DNA from: Bilabrum cf. latius
Taxonomy: Eukaryota > Bigyra: Bicosoecida > Bigyra > Bicosoecida
Length of the DNA stretch: 64,000 nucleotides
Direction: 5' to 3'
Assembly: GCA_965178125.1 (NCBI GenBank)
Contig: OZ237742.1
Coordinates: 930,001 to 994,000, forward strand
In this document: positions 14,943-27,700 of the stretch, in pieces
How positions within the stretch are numbered: the first letter of the stretch is position 1
Layout of the letters: every line of letters starts with the position of its first letter
The notes under the pieces: generated by a model
What the model saw: only the letters and a program-made list of their open reading frames with translations
Databases searched by the model: none
Told to the model about the DNA's origin: nothing
Made by a program: the position numbers and the translations under genes

Positions 14943-15754
14943 CTACAACGACCACCCCAAGAGGCAATCGCACTGGGCAGGTCGAACGGATCAGCAAGCT
15001 CACGCCATGGGCTCCGCAAGCTGGGCCGCTCCTCCGTGGGGGAGTTGCGCTGCTTGCGGTCCATCTGCATCTCCATCTGCGGAGGAGAGAGATAGAGAGC
15101 AGCTAGGGGGGGAAGCGCAGGGAGTGGGGTGGGGGGGGGAGCGAATGGAGGGGTTGGGGAGGGCAGAGCAGAAGGAGGGGGGAACGACGGTTCACCGGAA
15201 CGGGGGAGGAAGAAGTGGAGGAGAAGATGATCGGTGGGGTCATTGGGTTGATGAGGCGGATAGGAAGGGGGAGGCACAGGCCGGGCAGGTGTGGGTTGGG
15301 CATGTGTGACGAGTGAGTCGGATCAGGGGGATCGGATCACCGACCACATGCGGATGTGGAAGATGAGAGGTCACAATTAGACTCGAGCGGCAATCAAGCC
15401 GCGTGCTATTCGGGTGCTGAGGGGCAGCGTTCGCCAGTTTTTCTTTTTTGGTAACTTTGAGGATGAGCTCTCGGAGGAAACCAACTGCAACCATGTGTGA
15501 CTGTCTGCGAGATTAGGGTGCTGTGTACAACGTGTGATCTCAGTGCCGAAGGAGCTGCAGCTCCTGCCGGTACTGCCGCTCCCTCTCCAAGGCTGCAGGG
15601 TCACGCGCGACTTTGTGGAACATGTGCCCTTGTCCTAGTCCACATGTGATGTACTTAAGTATATCCCCTCAAATCATGGCATACTAGAATTTACTCGGTC
15701 CAATACATAAACCTACAATGCAAGGCACAGACAACATGCAGTGTGCGCGACCAA
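14943..15754. other. Spacer with G-rich tract, no confident gene
   Basis: About 15100-15300 is strongly purine/G-rich on the plus strand (runs of 3-8 G), hence pyrimidine-rich on the minus strand. It could be an intron or 5' region of the small gene to the left. A 27-codon minus-strand piece at about 15541-15621 (AALERERQYRQELQLLRH, then TGA) looks coding-like but has no GTRAG/GCAG partners. Nothing else is supported. Confidence 0.4.
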
Positions 15755-18700
15755 TCACGTCTTCAAAATAAAATGAATAAGCAGAGTGGGTGGCGCCGTC
15801 CGAAGATCTGTGTTCTCAACGTTGTTGTGCGGGTATGTCGTGACATTTACCGCGTCATGCTGAGATAGACCCCAGGCCCATCCTTTCGGCACATCCCTTA
15901 CACGTCTTCGCACGGTCGGGGCAGCTGGCAGCATAGTTAGTACCCTCGGCCCGTCCGGACGAGCCTCATCACTTGTAGGAGCCCTGAGAATCAACGAGTC
16001 ACGCGTGACCGGCGTCACTTCGTAGTAGTTCGGTGGAGTAACACCCTGTTGGCCCGATTTTAAATAGCTAAGTGGCACCATCTGCAACTTGTGCTCGTGA
16101 TATGGCAGCTTGTAGTGATGAATCCTTCCAGGCAGCTATTGTCCCAGCCTGTCCATTGTGATGTTATCTATCATCCCGCCCCTATCCATCACGCCGCCTG
16201 GGTACCGACCCCGCAGGTCCGGGATCCGGAACGTACTCGAGGCAACGGCGGAGTCGCTCCTGTTGGTGTACGTGTCGCCGATGACCGACCATAGGGTGGG
16301 ATAGCCAGCCTTGGATAAGACCCTCCCATCGCAGGGCAGCCACCCTATCGGGATGTTGGCGGGGTCGCGAACATCGGCTGAGTGCATTACAATGGTGCCA
16401 GAAGGCACAGACGCTCCCGAAGAACCCCTCGATCCGCCCGATGACTCTACCTGTACGCTACCATCGTCACCCACAAGGCCAGTGCTGCCTCCAAAGGTCT
16501 CGGCGTTTACGGATGACTGCAGCACCGACAGGTACTCGGGGCTGACTGCTCTCCCAATGAACAACGCATCACCTCCAACCCCGTCCGCCTGCGTCACAAT
16601 TCGTCCGTCACTTGGACGGGCAAAGTAGTTCGCAGATGGCACCAGGGACCTGTACGGATGTCGCAACATGCCACCCACAGCGACGGATACAGACATACCC
16701 CCGCTCCGCATCAGAGCCAGGCCACTTGCAGCATCTTGCGGCAGTCTAGCGAACCGAGTGACTCCAACCGGGAGCGGTCCCTCCTGCAGCAGGCCAACTC
16801 GGGCAAGGGCAGACTAGTCCGACGAGCTGCGGTGAAGTATCAGCACAGAGTCTGCTGTGGATGTTGCGCCAGCTAGCCCAATTCCAACGGCGATCGTACT
16901 CTCGCGGGCGCTTCCCAGGGTGGACGCACGGCCCAGTGCGATCTGCAGCCGGTCGTCAGCAGTCGCCACAGCATCCCGGACGAGAGCAGATGCACTTCCA
17001 TCGCGATACACGATGGCGAACCGACCCTCCTTGGCGCACGACCTGCGGCCCTATCGAATCAAACCGTACCCAGGAAGCTCTGCACCACACGGTACCGTTC
17101 CCACAGACACACGCAGAGCCGACGGCACACTGGATCCCGAGTCCACCAGCACAGGTGGCCGGATTTTGACCTGGGGTACTGACTCATCCGAGACTGTGAC
17201 ACCCATCACCAGCAGCGCCTACCCCTGGTCAAAGTCGCGATATGCCATGATAATGCGCCCCCTTGAGAGGAGCCCCAGGTCCATGTGTTCGATTCTACCA
17301 CTACTAGCCAGGGGCCCACTGGCTTTTGACACTGGCTGGCTGCCCGCGCTGCTGTCCAGCATCAGCAGATGGTACCTTGTTTCTTTGGTTCCCTCCTTCT
17401 GGTATACTGCAAAAAAGGCACCCTCAAATGGTGCCACGACATCGAGGTACAGACCGGACTGCAGTGGCTCGATGATGGTCGGATTGGATGGGGACCTCAC
17501 AGAGGCACTCTCTGGTTGGATAGAAGCCGTCAGTGCCACCACGACCCCTTCAGTTCCATCCAACAGGGACACCACGAGCAGCACGCGGTGATCCGATCCG
17601 GACGCAGCCGCAGGACCCGAGGTGGACGGCTGCGAAGCGACAACGGCAGCGACTGCCCCACTCCTGATTCCTTCAGTCCCAAGCCAGCTGGCATCCAGCT
17701 CCTCCCAAGACGCAGAGACGGTGGCAGTCAGCGACGGCTCCGACCCTGACGCTGTAATGATGGTCATGATGACGTCACCCGCTGTTGATTCACCCTCGCT
17801 TGCATCCCATGGAGTCCCAACGTAAAGACAAACGGCAGCATTTACTGCCAGAGGGGTGCAAGAGGTTGGGGCTGCCTGGGCAGCGCTGGGCGCACCAGGC
17901 GGTGTGAGACTAGCACTGCTCAATGGAAGCACACCGCTCCAGGTAGACGAGTTCACTCTTCTAGCGTGAGCCCTTAGCAGCGTTACATTGACGATTGAGG
18001 TCAGGGAATCAATCTCCAGGGCCACGACGCCATTCCCGGCCCACAGAGGAGCCAACGACACTCTATCCAGGGCTGCATTTATCAGCGCGTTGGAAGAGTC
18101 CTGGATGTCAACTCCGAAACCAGGAGACACATATCCATCGAGGCCGGCACTGACTGCCACCATAGGACCCAGAGCGGCGGGAGTACCGGTTGATGAGGCC
18201 GGGTTGGGGCGAAGCGGAACGGTGAGGTGCAGGCCTGCAGACGAACCTATCACTTCCAAGTCGCCATCCACACGAAGTGATCCCGCCAACCCGAGCGACG
18301 ACCCTTGAAAAGGGTTGGTAGGCGTATCTAGCCCTGAATTTGCAATATACATGCTCCCATCTGCCTGGGATAGGTTCAGCGACGGCTCCAACCGCACTAG
18401 ATCGACAGCATCGCTTGGGCTATTCCCCAGTTGCGCAGAATTTCCGTCGGCAGTGCCTCCCAAACGAAAGAAAACAGATGATTCAACGTGCAGACCGAGC
18501 TCAAACTCGCCCAGGGCGCCCTTTTGGTCGTATAGCAGGGTGGGTGGAACTGTTTGGTCGATGACATCAAGACGCCGTGCCCCAGTCTCGGCGCCCAGTG
18601 AGCCAAATACGGACCCCTCTGGTGATATTTCATCAGATAGGCATGACTGTTTGAGCCTGGCCAGCAGTGATGTCACTGATGCAACCGTCGCCTCCAGGGC

Positions 18701-18826
18701 TCGCACGCGTTCGCGAAGCTGCACGACGTCGGAAGATTCCCCTTTGACTCTGGCAGAGCAGCAAATGCATGCTAAAAGTACAAGTGCATAAGTTTGGAAG
18801 CATACCTTTACCGAATCCCTAGTCAT
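15755..18826 (-). CDS. Secreted protein with C-terminal phage tail-collar-like domain
   Basis: One exon, 1023 residues, ATG 18826 to TGA 15755. The N-terminus carries a signal peptide (hydrophobic about residues 9-25) and then a short coiled coil (VVQLRERVRALEATV...). The middle 750 residues are Ser/Thr/Ala/Gly rich, beta-structured in appearance, with no named domain. The C-terminus has a tail-collar/microcystin-dependent-protein-like block: GWLPCDGRVLS, YPTLWSVIGDTY, FRIPDLRGRYPGG and the closing PPTLLIHFILK. Such domains are known in phage tail fibres and bacterial surface proteins; in a secreted eukaryotic protein an adhesin-like role is possible (inference). TAGs at 17219, 17051, 16814 and 16136 are all in frame; the last splits the collar domain from its conserved final strand. 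Confidence 0.85.
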
Positions 18827-19460
18827 TGCTAACAAGATTGCTGTGGAAACTGTGGATCAATTGGCCGGAATGGAGTCCGCTGCCACTGGCAGCTAACCCT
18901 AACCCTAAGGATTGACTGGGTGCAAACCCTGCGAACGCACACGAACTCTCGAGACCCACTCCTCCGTTGCAATAGTTCAAACCACAGAGCCAGATCCCGT
19001 CGACTGACTTTCCCTGATGGGTGTCATCAATCCCCTCTAGCGCCCACTAGCGCCACCGTGTCTGCTAGACGGGCCGGGCCCGTAAGGAGCGCCCGCTTTG
19101 CGTCCGCTTCCGCCCTTCTCGACCTGCACGACCCGCGAATTCATAGTGTTACTATTTACACACATGCTATTGCCCTAGAATATCCTGCAACTGGGCGTGC
19201 CTGTTTTTCGGAAGACCACGAGGGGCGCACATAGGTCTCTCAGGTCGAACCCGCAGAGGCCCTGGTCGTGGTCCTCCTACGTCTTCCTTTACAGCTTGTC
19301 AAGCCCCAATAGGAGCTTGATAGACTACTACTAGATCAATTTTCATGGGTCTAGTCAAGAAATACGCATTGGCCGGCGAGAACTAGTCGAGAACACGCGT
19401 TCAGCATGCCTGGGGCAACCAGTTCTTGCCGGATCGGTGCAAGCTTATCATCCCACCGTA
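18827..19460. other. Spacer with short telomere-like repeat and a sulfatase-like fragment
   Basis: This is 634 bases between two minus-strand genes. It holds CTAACCCTAACCCTAA at 18893-18908 and, near 19404-19443, about 40 bases closely similar to the sulfatase coding region at 13941-13980. No gene is seen. Confidence 0.5.
18893..18908 (-). repeat. Short interstitial TTAGGG-type repeat
   Basis: About two and a half copies of CCCTAA (TTAGGG on the minus strand) lie just upstream of the collar gene. It is too short to be a telomere; it could be chance, a healed break or a TTAGGG-factor site. Confidence 0.5.
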
Positions 19461-22184
19461 TCACCCCATGGCCTCCTGAAGCAAGCTCACACACTCCAAA
19501 TGACCACCGAGACGTGCTGCCTCCAATGGACCCACCCTCCGACGCTGCACTACCCCATCCACACAAGACTCAACATCGCCTTGAATCGCAAGTCCCCCTG
19601 CCCTTGCACCTCGCAGCAGTCGCTTGGCCAGCTCGAGCGGCCTCCCGTCCTTGGCGCTGATGAACACGAGCTAGGCGTCCTGATGGGATCCATGGCAGTG
19701 CCTCCACTCGGCGAGGTGCACTGTGCGCAGGTGAATGGCAGTTGTGCACACCTGCTTCCATGTCTCTTGCAGCCGTGTGGAACCTTCAAGTCCACTGATT
19801 GCATCAGATTCGGGGAGGTGGGCGCCGGGCGTTGCAGCGGAGTCGTCCTGTGCGCGGCTATGCAATACTTCTCGAGAATTGCCTCCGCGATGATCGCGAC
19901 CCGTACAGAGCAAGTTCATGGCTGCGCCCATGCGCTGGGGACCGGCTGCCCTTTGCATGCACAGCCAAAGCCTTTTCCGTGCACTTGCACTCCATCCTTC
20001 GCTCCATGGTCCAGCTGCTCCGCGATACGATGTCTTTGCCAGGCTGCGATTGATCGTCTCCAGCAATTTCCACGATTCCCCGCGCACGTGCAGCCACGGA
20101 GCCAAGGCCCCGCTTGTTGAGGCCGGGTCTCCGGGCTTTGCCGTATCTGCATGGCCTACTTTCACGCGGTGCGCCTCGTTTGCGTGTCTAGTGATGGAAT
20201 CTGCACACTGCACCAAGCACGCGCTCGCATACTCTGCGATTGGCTCGATATCAGAGTTGCTCAGAGGCCCCTGGTGGAGGCACTGCAGCATGCGGCAAGC
20301 CCGATCCACGCGATGAGGCACCACGCCCCCGGACACCGGCAGGTCCATCCACTGCCATGCTGCCTAGGCAATATTTGTGTTATGATCACCATCAAACACC
20401 TGGTGATAGTTTACTGTCAGCGAGGCCGTTGCTTGCAGGTGCCGGACCTTGGGCACGGCAGACCGCACGTCCTCTTGGCGGGCAAAATCGTGGTCCGATT
20501 CGGGGTCTGGGGAGAGTTCCAGGTCCACTAACACGCTTTGTAGCATCGAATTGGAAGCTAGGAGGTTGTACAAGGCGCCCGACAGACGAGGATCGCACCC
20601 CACCTATCCTTCGACACTGACATTGCCCATGGTGAGTGTTCCAAGCGTACTTGCTAGCGGTCTCGGGCGAGTCACTGCTTCGACCAGCTCGACTGCAGCC
20701 ATGGGCTCGCCTGGCGCAGCCTGTATGTCCCCGACGTACAAGCGCTCAAGGATCCCTCCGTGCTTGATTTCGGCTGAAAAGGCGCTGACGCACGCGTTGC
20801 TTAGTGTCGAGCCGCCCAGGTCAAACGTCGTGATTGTGAATGAACCTACCACCATCCTCCCAAGCGCAGTCCCAGCAGCCTACTGGGCCTTCATATCCTT
20901 GCCGTTGCTCTCAAAATGGGAAAATCGCGTGCAGAAAGCGCCGAGGCTAGGGTGCTGCAACAGGCTGTCAGCAACCATCGCCAGGCCGCGGTAGGAGAAC
21001 CTTGCTTTGTCCAGTGACAGATACGTCAAGCTGGTGTTGTGCCTGAGACCCATGGAGAGCACGGCAGCATCGCTGTCGTGCAAGTCATTATTGCCTAGCT
21101 ACAGGTTGTTCAGCTGGCACCACGGCTACCGCAGCGCATGCGCGATAGGGAAGAGCATGTGGTCTTCCGCTCGTGTCCCGGCAGTTGGATCGCCTGGCGG
21201 CATGCCATCCCCTGTGGACCCAATCTAGCAATCCATGAGATAAAGACTGAGTAGGCCTTTGCAGCTCTAAAACAGAGGCGCAAGGGCCCTGAGACCACGG
21301 CCCCCGTCCGCTCCTAAGCAGGTCCTGTTCAGAGTCAGGTTCGACAGCGGCCTATAAGCAGGGGACTAAGGCTCGTCCACTGCGCTGCTAGCGGGAAGAC
21401 ACGCGGTTGACTGCAACGCAGCACTGCTCTTGCTTGCCGCGGCGAAACCTCCAGAGACGGCTTCGGCAGAGCCGGTGGCAACTACCCCGGAGAATTCTGC
21501 GGCCAGCGATTTGGCTGCTCGCTCGCTGATGCGAATCCCGGACAAATCGAGCATCTGGATGGAGGGACAGGCCCTATAAACCTTTGCAAGCTCGCATAGT
21601 CCTTCTCCGTCATCATCACCCAAGGCGGTGTTGCCTTGCAGGCTCAATGATTGGATCCGCGCACCCTTTTTCGTGGCCACCAGCTGGCCGATGCTGGACA
21701 CCTGGCCGCGGTGCAATTGGCTGTCAGGGAATTCAAGCTATGCTAGTGAGTCGCACTTACAGATACTCTCGGTTAAGGATGAAAATAGCGTCGGATCACT
21801 AAAATCGCCGGCCATTTGCAGGTATTCAAGGTCGGTGCATCGACTGAGAGCACCTATGAGTCTTTGCCAGGACGTCCGATCTGAAGAGACTCTGACTTTG
21901 TCGCACCCCAGCATCCTCAGTGCGCCATAGCCGGCTCTCTCTATGGCAGCAGCGAGTCGATTGACCTCTGCGTCTCGAAACTATTCGGGAAACATGAATA
22001 CGTACCCGTTATTCTCGTCTTCGAGTGATTTGCATTCTGCTTCGACCGTTGCATCGACTTCGCCTGCCTGTACAAAGTGAATATACAAGGTGAGACACAC
22101 AGATCCCAATCGCACAGATTCTCGGTCAAGGCGTGGCATCGACGAAATTGACGCAGTTGAAGGGAACTTTCCCAATCTCACCAT
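19461..22184 (-). CDS. Leucine-rich-repeat protein (NLR/RNase-inhibitor-type repeats)
   Basis: One exon, 907 residues, from ATG 22184 to TGA 19461. Repeats of the L..L.L..N type run through the middle: LSLQGNTALGDDDG, LDLSGIRIS, LTLNRTCLGADGG, LYLMDC.IGSTG, LNNL.LGNNDLHDS and LSLDKARFSY. The dots mark TAG positions in two of these, both at variable repeat positions, where a polar residue is normal. Eleven in-frame TAGs: 21981, 21738, 21366, 21267, 21225, 21126, 21099, 20880, 20604, 20364 and 19671. All share one frame and the LRR period is kept across them, so this is the clearest gene lost under the standard code. LRR arrays bind proteins; the partner is unknown. The start is uncertain (Met at 22136 is also possible). 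Confidence 0.83.
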
Positions 22185-22348
22185 TCAACTTTGGCGCTTC
22201 GTCTGTCGAAAACGTTTGACTCAATCGAAATAATAGTCGAAGTTCTCCAAGTTGCGGGAGTATTGACGATTGTCAATACTCTAGTAGAGCAAGAAAAGTG
22301 GTTCCGGTCCTGCGTTCCAGTGGCTGGTTCGGCATTCACGCAAGCATC

Positions 22349-24530
22349 ATGAAGCTTGCAGGAGCTGCGCTAGTTGCATCACTGGGAGTTGTATCTACTA
22401 GTGGAAGTGGTGAGCTATTCATGTCGACGAAAGCTTCCAGGGATCCAAAAATTTTGATTCAGTTGCACTTGGTCCATCTGATCCAATTCGCAGTGCTTGG
22501 CGTCGAGTTTGGCGGGGATCTCGTGACAGTTGACCAGTTCAAGCACTCTCGTCATCCGACAAATTCCTCCGGAGGTGACACGCCACTGGATGCCGATGGG
22601 TGGCCAACAGAGGACTTCAAAGTCGTAGTCTTCGATCTTCGTCCAGCGTTCGCGTGGGCCCCACCAGAAGATGACCCTCTCCACCGCGGTCCTTACCTCG
22701 CCGGTACGTGGTAGCTTGGATTCAACGGGATTGCCAAGGTGGAGGATCTGGACGGAAGCTTCCACGTGGATGCCAGATCGCTCACCTACGATCCAGAGGA
22801 AAACTGGTCCGCCGTGAACCTGACTCTTCCGGAGGCTGGCTACAAGGCAGAAAAGAATTTGCTGGTTCTTAACTTCACGCAAACCCAGCGGTCTAGCCAG
22901 TCCTCGCTGGGAACAGGCGTGACGAACATCACGCTGGTCTTGCCGAACCACACGTTCGCAGACGCCGGCATCGGCGGGGCATTCTTCTCGCACAACCTGG
23001 TCAACGCGGTGCAAGAGATCCCAAATCTCAATCATGCTCGCTTTATGGGCGCCCTCGGCATCAACTACAAAGCAGGTTACTACGGCGTCCCCGGCCACGG
23101 GCTAATCAGCTGGGACTAGAGGTCGCTTCCCACAGACCCCTCCTGGTCCTATAGCATCCGCAAGAACCCCATGGAGTCGAGCATCCCCTGGGAGTACGTC
23201 ATCAAGTACGCGAACACGTTCAAGCAGGACGCGTGGATCAACGTGCCCGTCTCTGCAACGTCCGGCTGCATGCCCGTGCCCCAAGGTGACGAGTGCTGGA
23301 AATCATCCGGAGCCGATGCTTCCTACACGGGCCAGCTGGCACAGCTGCTAAAGGAGGGACTGAACGAGGGGACAAGCCTTTACATCGAGCACTCCAACGA
23401 GGTATGGAACTTCGGGTTCTCCCAGTACACGTACAACAAGCTCAACGCGCTGGACGTGTGCAAGTAGAGCGACAACAAGGACCCCATGTGCAGCGTGCCC
23501 TGCCCCTCGGGAAATGACCCCAACAGCACCCTGCCGTGCGACAACCAGGAGATCCTCGCCCGGCGCAGGCACCTGCAGCGCGTGTACGAGATCGTCATGG
23601 AGTTTGCTGAGGTCTTCGGCGAGAACGAGATTAACAACCGGATCAGGGGCATCTACGCCGAGTGGAGCATCTTCCCGCAGCACTACAACGACACGCTCAC
23701 CTGGTTTGAGACAGCTTATGGCAAGGGGACTGCATCAAAGTACCTGTGGGGCGTGGCGGCAACGTGAGTCTTGCCTTGACTTGCTGCCCTCTGCTCGACT
23801 CTTTGCATCTTCTACCCTCCTGCTGCCCTCTGCTCGACTCCTTTCATGTCATGCACAGTCTACTCTAGACTGCCTTCAACAGTTTATACCCTCGCGCATT
23901 TTGTGCTTTATTTGTTGATTCGTTCGGTCTGCCTGCAGGTCGTACTTCAACTTCAACGTGACCGCTGCGGGACCCGACACGCTCCCCTCCGACGCGACCG
24001 TCAAGCAAGTGGTTGATGGCTACCTCAACCAGTCTTCATCCGTGCCATCGGACCAGCAGCAGATTGCTCAGATCGCAAGGTCGTTTGGGCTCAAGATGAC
24101 TGCCTAGTGAGTTATGCGTGTGTCTCGTGTCATCCTGGTAAAGAGGTGCTGCTCCCAGTCCAATGCCCCTCTTTCCTTCCGAGTCTCCGGCATAGAAGAG
24201 TTGGTTCGCTCTGTTTACATGCGCGCTGTTTTCCTGCTCATCCCACCTCGATGCGATTCCTATCGCTTGTCACACCGCAGCGAGGGCGGGCCCGGCGCCA
24301 AGGTCGGTGACAAGGTGGACCTGGCCAACCGCATCAACGCCCACAGGGACCCAGAGATGGAAACCGTCATGGAGACGTACTGGAAGGAATACACGCAGGT
24401 GTATGACGTCCTCCACCAGTTCACGCTGTGCGGAGAGTACTCCAGGTACGGCCAGTGGGGTGCGGCGGATTTCCTGCACGACCGCCAGGAATAGCCAAAG
24501 TGGATCGGGCTAACCAAGATGGGAGCTTGA
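22349..24530 (+). CDS. Secreted glycosidase-like protein (clan GH-A type)
   Basis: Four exons (22349-22409, 22494-23763, 23939-24106, 24281-24530) encode 582 residues. It starts with a signal peptide MKLAGAALVASLG. Recognisable blocks are WEYVIKYANTF, DAWINVPVSAT, LYIEHSNEVWNFGF with the Asn-Glu acid/base-type pair, and AYEGGPGA formed across the third splice junction. This arrangement is seen in a family of bacterial and plant secreted glycoside-hydrolase-like proteins; the substrate is unknown. In-frame TAGs at 22712, 23117, 23465 and 24492, the last followed by PKWIGL and TGA 24528. An apparent TAG at 24105 is not a codon: TA ends the exon and GTGAGT starts the intron. The first 84-base intron keeps frame if unspliced and is the least certain. 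Confidence 0.8.
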
Positions 24531-24716
24531 CAAGATCTCTACTTGGACGCATGCAAGCATTATTTCATTCAAACTTCGTAGTGTCTGCTGCAGTCGCACA
24601 TCCGAGCTGCTGTCAAACTTTGGTCGCATGTTGCGGAACATGTTGCGGAACCGTGACTGCGCGGCGCCGCTCGCAAAAGCGTGTGGTCGTGGCGGCAAGC
24701 ATTCTCGTTTAGAAGC

Positions 24717-27700
24717 ATGAGAGGCGCTCTATCTGGCCTGCTGGCTGCAGCCGCTGTGCTAGCATCGTATGCGAAGGAATTCAAGTTCCGTGCCCCAGCT
24801 CGTGGGGAGAAGTACAATACCACGCGCACTTGGGATGCCGATGCCCCGATCACCGTCCACATCATGCCTCAGTGAGCGCTCGGATCGTTGCGCAAGTTCT
24901 TGCTTATCACGCTCAAATAATTATTGTACAGTTTGCCACCACACGTATCTACTTGCCTAATCATCCTGCCCGCAGTACGCATGACGACGTTGGTTGTGAG
25001 CAACTATATCTGCACCCCGCTGGATTAGGCTTGACCTGTGCTTGTGTTCTGCGCGTTTTTTTAAAAAAATATTATAGTTGCTTCGTTCCTGCTTTTGTGA
25101 TTTGCGGCTGCGCGCGGTCCCCACTTCGGCCCACTCAATCATCAGTTGCACTTGCACGGATCTTGCACACGCAGGGCTCAAGACTGTCGACCAGTACGCG
25201 ACCGGGGCCAACATGAGCATTCAGTTCGCATGGGTGAACACCCTGATCACAACCATGACCGAGCAGCTCGCTGTGAACCCCGACAGGACGGCCATTTACG
25301 TCGAGCAGGCCTTCTATCAGCGCTGGTGGAACCAAGCAACCGACGTGCAGCGCAACCAGTGGCGCGATTTCATCGCCAACGGGCAGGCAGAGTTCGTCGG
25401 TGGCGGCTGGTGCATGCCCGATGAGGCTAACGAGCACGTGTGGGCGGGCGTGGACCAGTTCACCCTGGGCAGCGCTCTGCTCATGGGCCAGTTCGGGCCT
25501 GACGCCATGCCGACGACCCTGGCCCAATGGGACCCCTTCGGGCACACGGCGGGGTACTCGTACCTGATGGGCAGCGAGGCTGGCATGGACGGCATGTACT
25601 ACGGCAGGCAAGACTATCAGGAGCGCGAGATGCGCAAGAACGAGTCCAGCCTCGAGTACGTCTGGCGGCCCTCGGACAGCCTCGGCGAGGAGGTGCAGCT
25701 CTTCGCACACACGGATTTCGGAGGCAATTACCAGCCCTTCCCCGGACTAAACTTTGACATCAATCAGCAGGACGGCCAGATCCAGGACAGCAACGACCCG
25801 ACCATGCAGCTGCCCAACAACGTGCAGTACTACGTCGACCTGTTCGTGCAGGAGGCGCTCAAGGAGGCCAACTCGTCCAGGACGGGGCAGATCCTCTTCA
25901 CCGGTGAGTTGAATTTGAATCGCATTCATGTCCCATGCGGCGGCATAGCTGGAATGCTGTGTTTGCGCTTGCTTTGGGCGCGTTCTGTTGTCCTAGTTGC
26001 ACCGTGGCTGGCCCCCACCGTACGACCCACCGCTCTCTCGTCGCTCTTGTCTGTTTGCTTAACACCCTTCGCAGCTGGCAGCGACTTTCAGTACACGGAC
26101 GCCATCAGCTGGTACCGCAACCTTGATCGCCTGATCCACTACGTCAACCAGCAGACTGAGAAGACGGGAGTGCGCGCGCAGTACAACACCCTCAGGGGCT
26201 ACACCAAGGCCTCCAACGCGGCGGCGCTCAAGCGCGGCGTCAAGTTCAGCGTGGACACGTACGACCTCATGAACTACAGGGACAGCGAGCACGCCGTGTG
26301 GAGCGGTTACTTCGTTTCGAGGCCCTCCCACAAGGGTTACATCAGGGACGGCCAGAGGATGCTGCGGGCGGCTTCCATCTTGAACGCTGTGTCAGAGGGA
26401 GGCAAGGGATTCATGGACTTCCAGTTCGCGAGGCAGGCGCAGGGCGTGGTGCAGCACCACGACAGCGTAACGGGAACCGCCAAGCAGCACGTAACTTTCG
26501 ACTACTTCAAGCGCATCAGCACCGGCATGTCGCAGACCGGGAAGGCCGTGAGCTCCGGGCTGGCCCAGGCCCTGAACGACCCCGCACTGGAGAACAAGCT
26601 CACCTAGTGCTTCCGCGCCAACGAGAGCGTGTGCGCCGTGACCCAGGCCTCTTCGACTGGGTTCGATGTGGCCGTGTACAGCTGGCTGGGCCGCAGCACC
26701 AGCTCCGTGGTCCGCCTCCCCATCGAGGGCACCCAGGCGACCGTCACCCAGATCGGCGGGTCGTCCGTGCCGTCTCAGGTCGAGGCTAACATGGCGGTTC
26801 CCTTCGTCACCGACGGTGCCTCCCACAGCGTCGTCTTCGTGGCAACCACACCCGGCGTGGGGATCAGCACCTACCGCGTGACCACGTCCTCCTCCTCGTC
26901 TGCCGATTTCGAGAGCAAGCTAGCGGCAAAGAGCAAGGCCAGCAAGCTCCGGGGCGCTGCATCGGTCGGTGCGGCTAGCTCCATCACCAACGGCATGATC
27001 ACCGTGCACTTCGATGCGGGCTCTGGCCGCATCTCTGGCATCTCCAACGACAAGCAGGGTGTTAACATCTCCGCTGCTCAGGACTACGTGTGGTACAACA
27101 GCAGCGCCGGCAACGGCGGTGGCCAACCGTGGGGTAACGGCGGCTCCCAGCCCAGCGGCGCGTACATTTTCCGTCCCAACGGCTCTGAGCCCTTCGCCGT
27201 CGGCAGCGTGCCCGTGGACGGCCTCAAGGGTGACCTGCGCGACACGTTGCTCCCCGCGGACGACCTGGAGCGCATGGGCCAGCTGCCTCCCGTGGAGCTC
27301 AGCATCGAGGGTTCGGGCGAGCTAGGGGCCCAGGACCTTGTGGTCAGCGCGACGCAAAAATTCTCCGACTGGCTGACTCAGACTGTGCGCCTGTACGCCG
27401 GCTTCGACTACGTGGAGCTGGAGACCACCGTGGGACCCATCCCATTCGAAGACGGGCTCGGCAAGGAGATCGTCAGCCGCTGGAAGACCGACGTGACCAA
27501 TGGCGACGACTGCGTGCTCAAGGCAGACTCCAACGGCCGCGACTTCATGACCAGGAGGCTCAACTACAGGCCCACGTACAAGCTCAACATCACCGAGCCC
27601 GTGGCTGAGAACTACTACCCGCTCACCGCGGCAGCCTACATCCAGGACGGCGGCAACGGGCGCGTGTTCGGGATCCTCAGCGACAGGGCGCAGTCTGTGG

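Noticed and set aside
24105-24107. Another in-frame TAG in the glycosidase-like gene
   Set aside because: TA belongs to the exon and G to the donor GTGAGT. Splicing gives a Tyr codon and AYEGGPG, so it was not counted.
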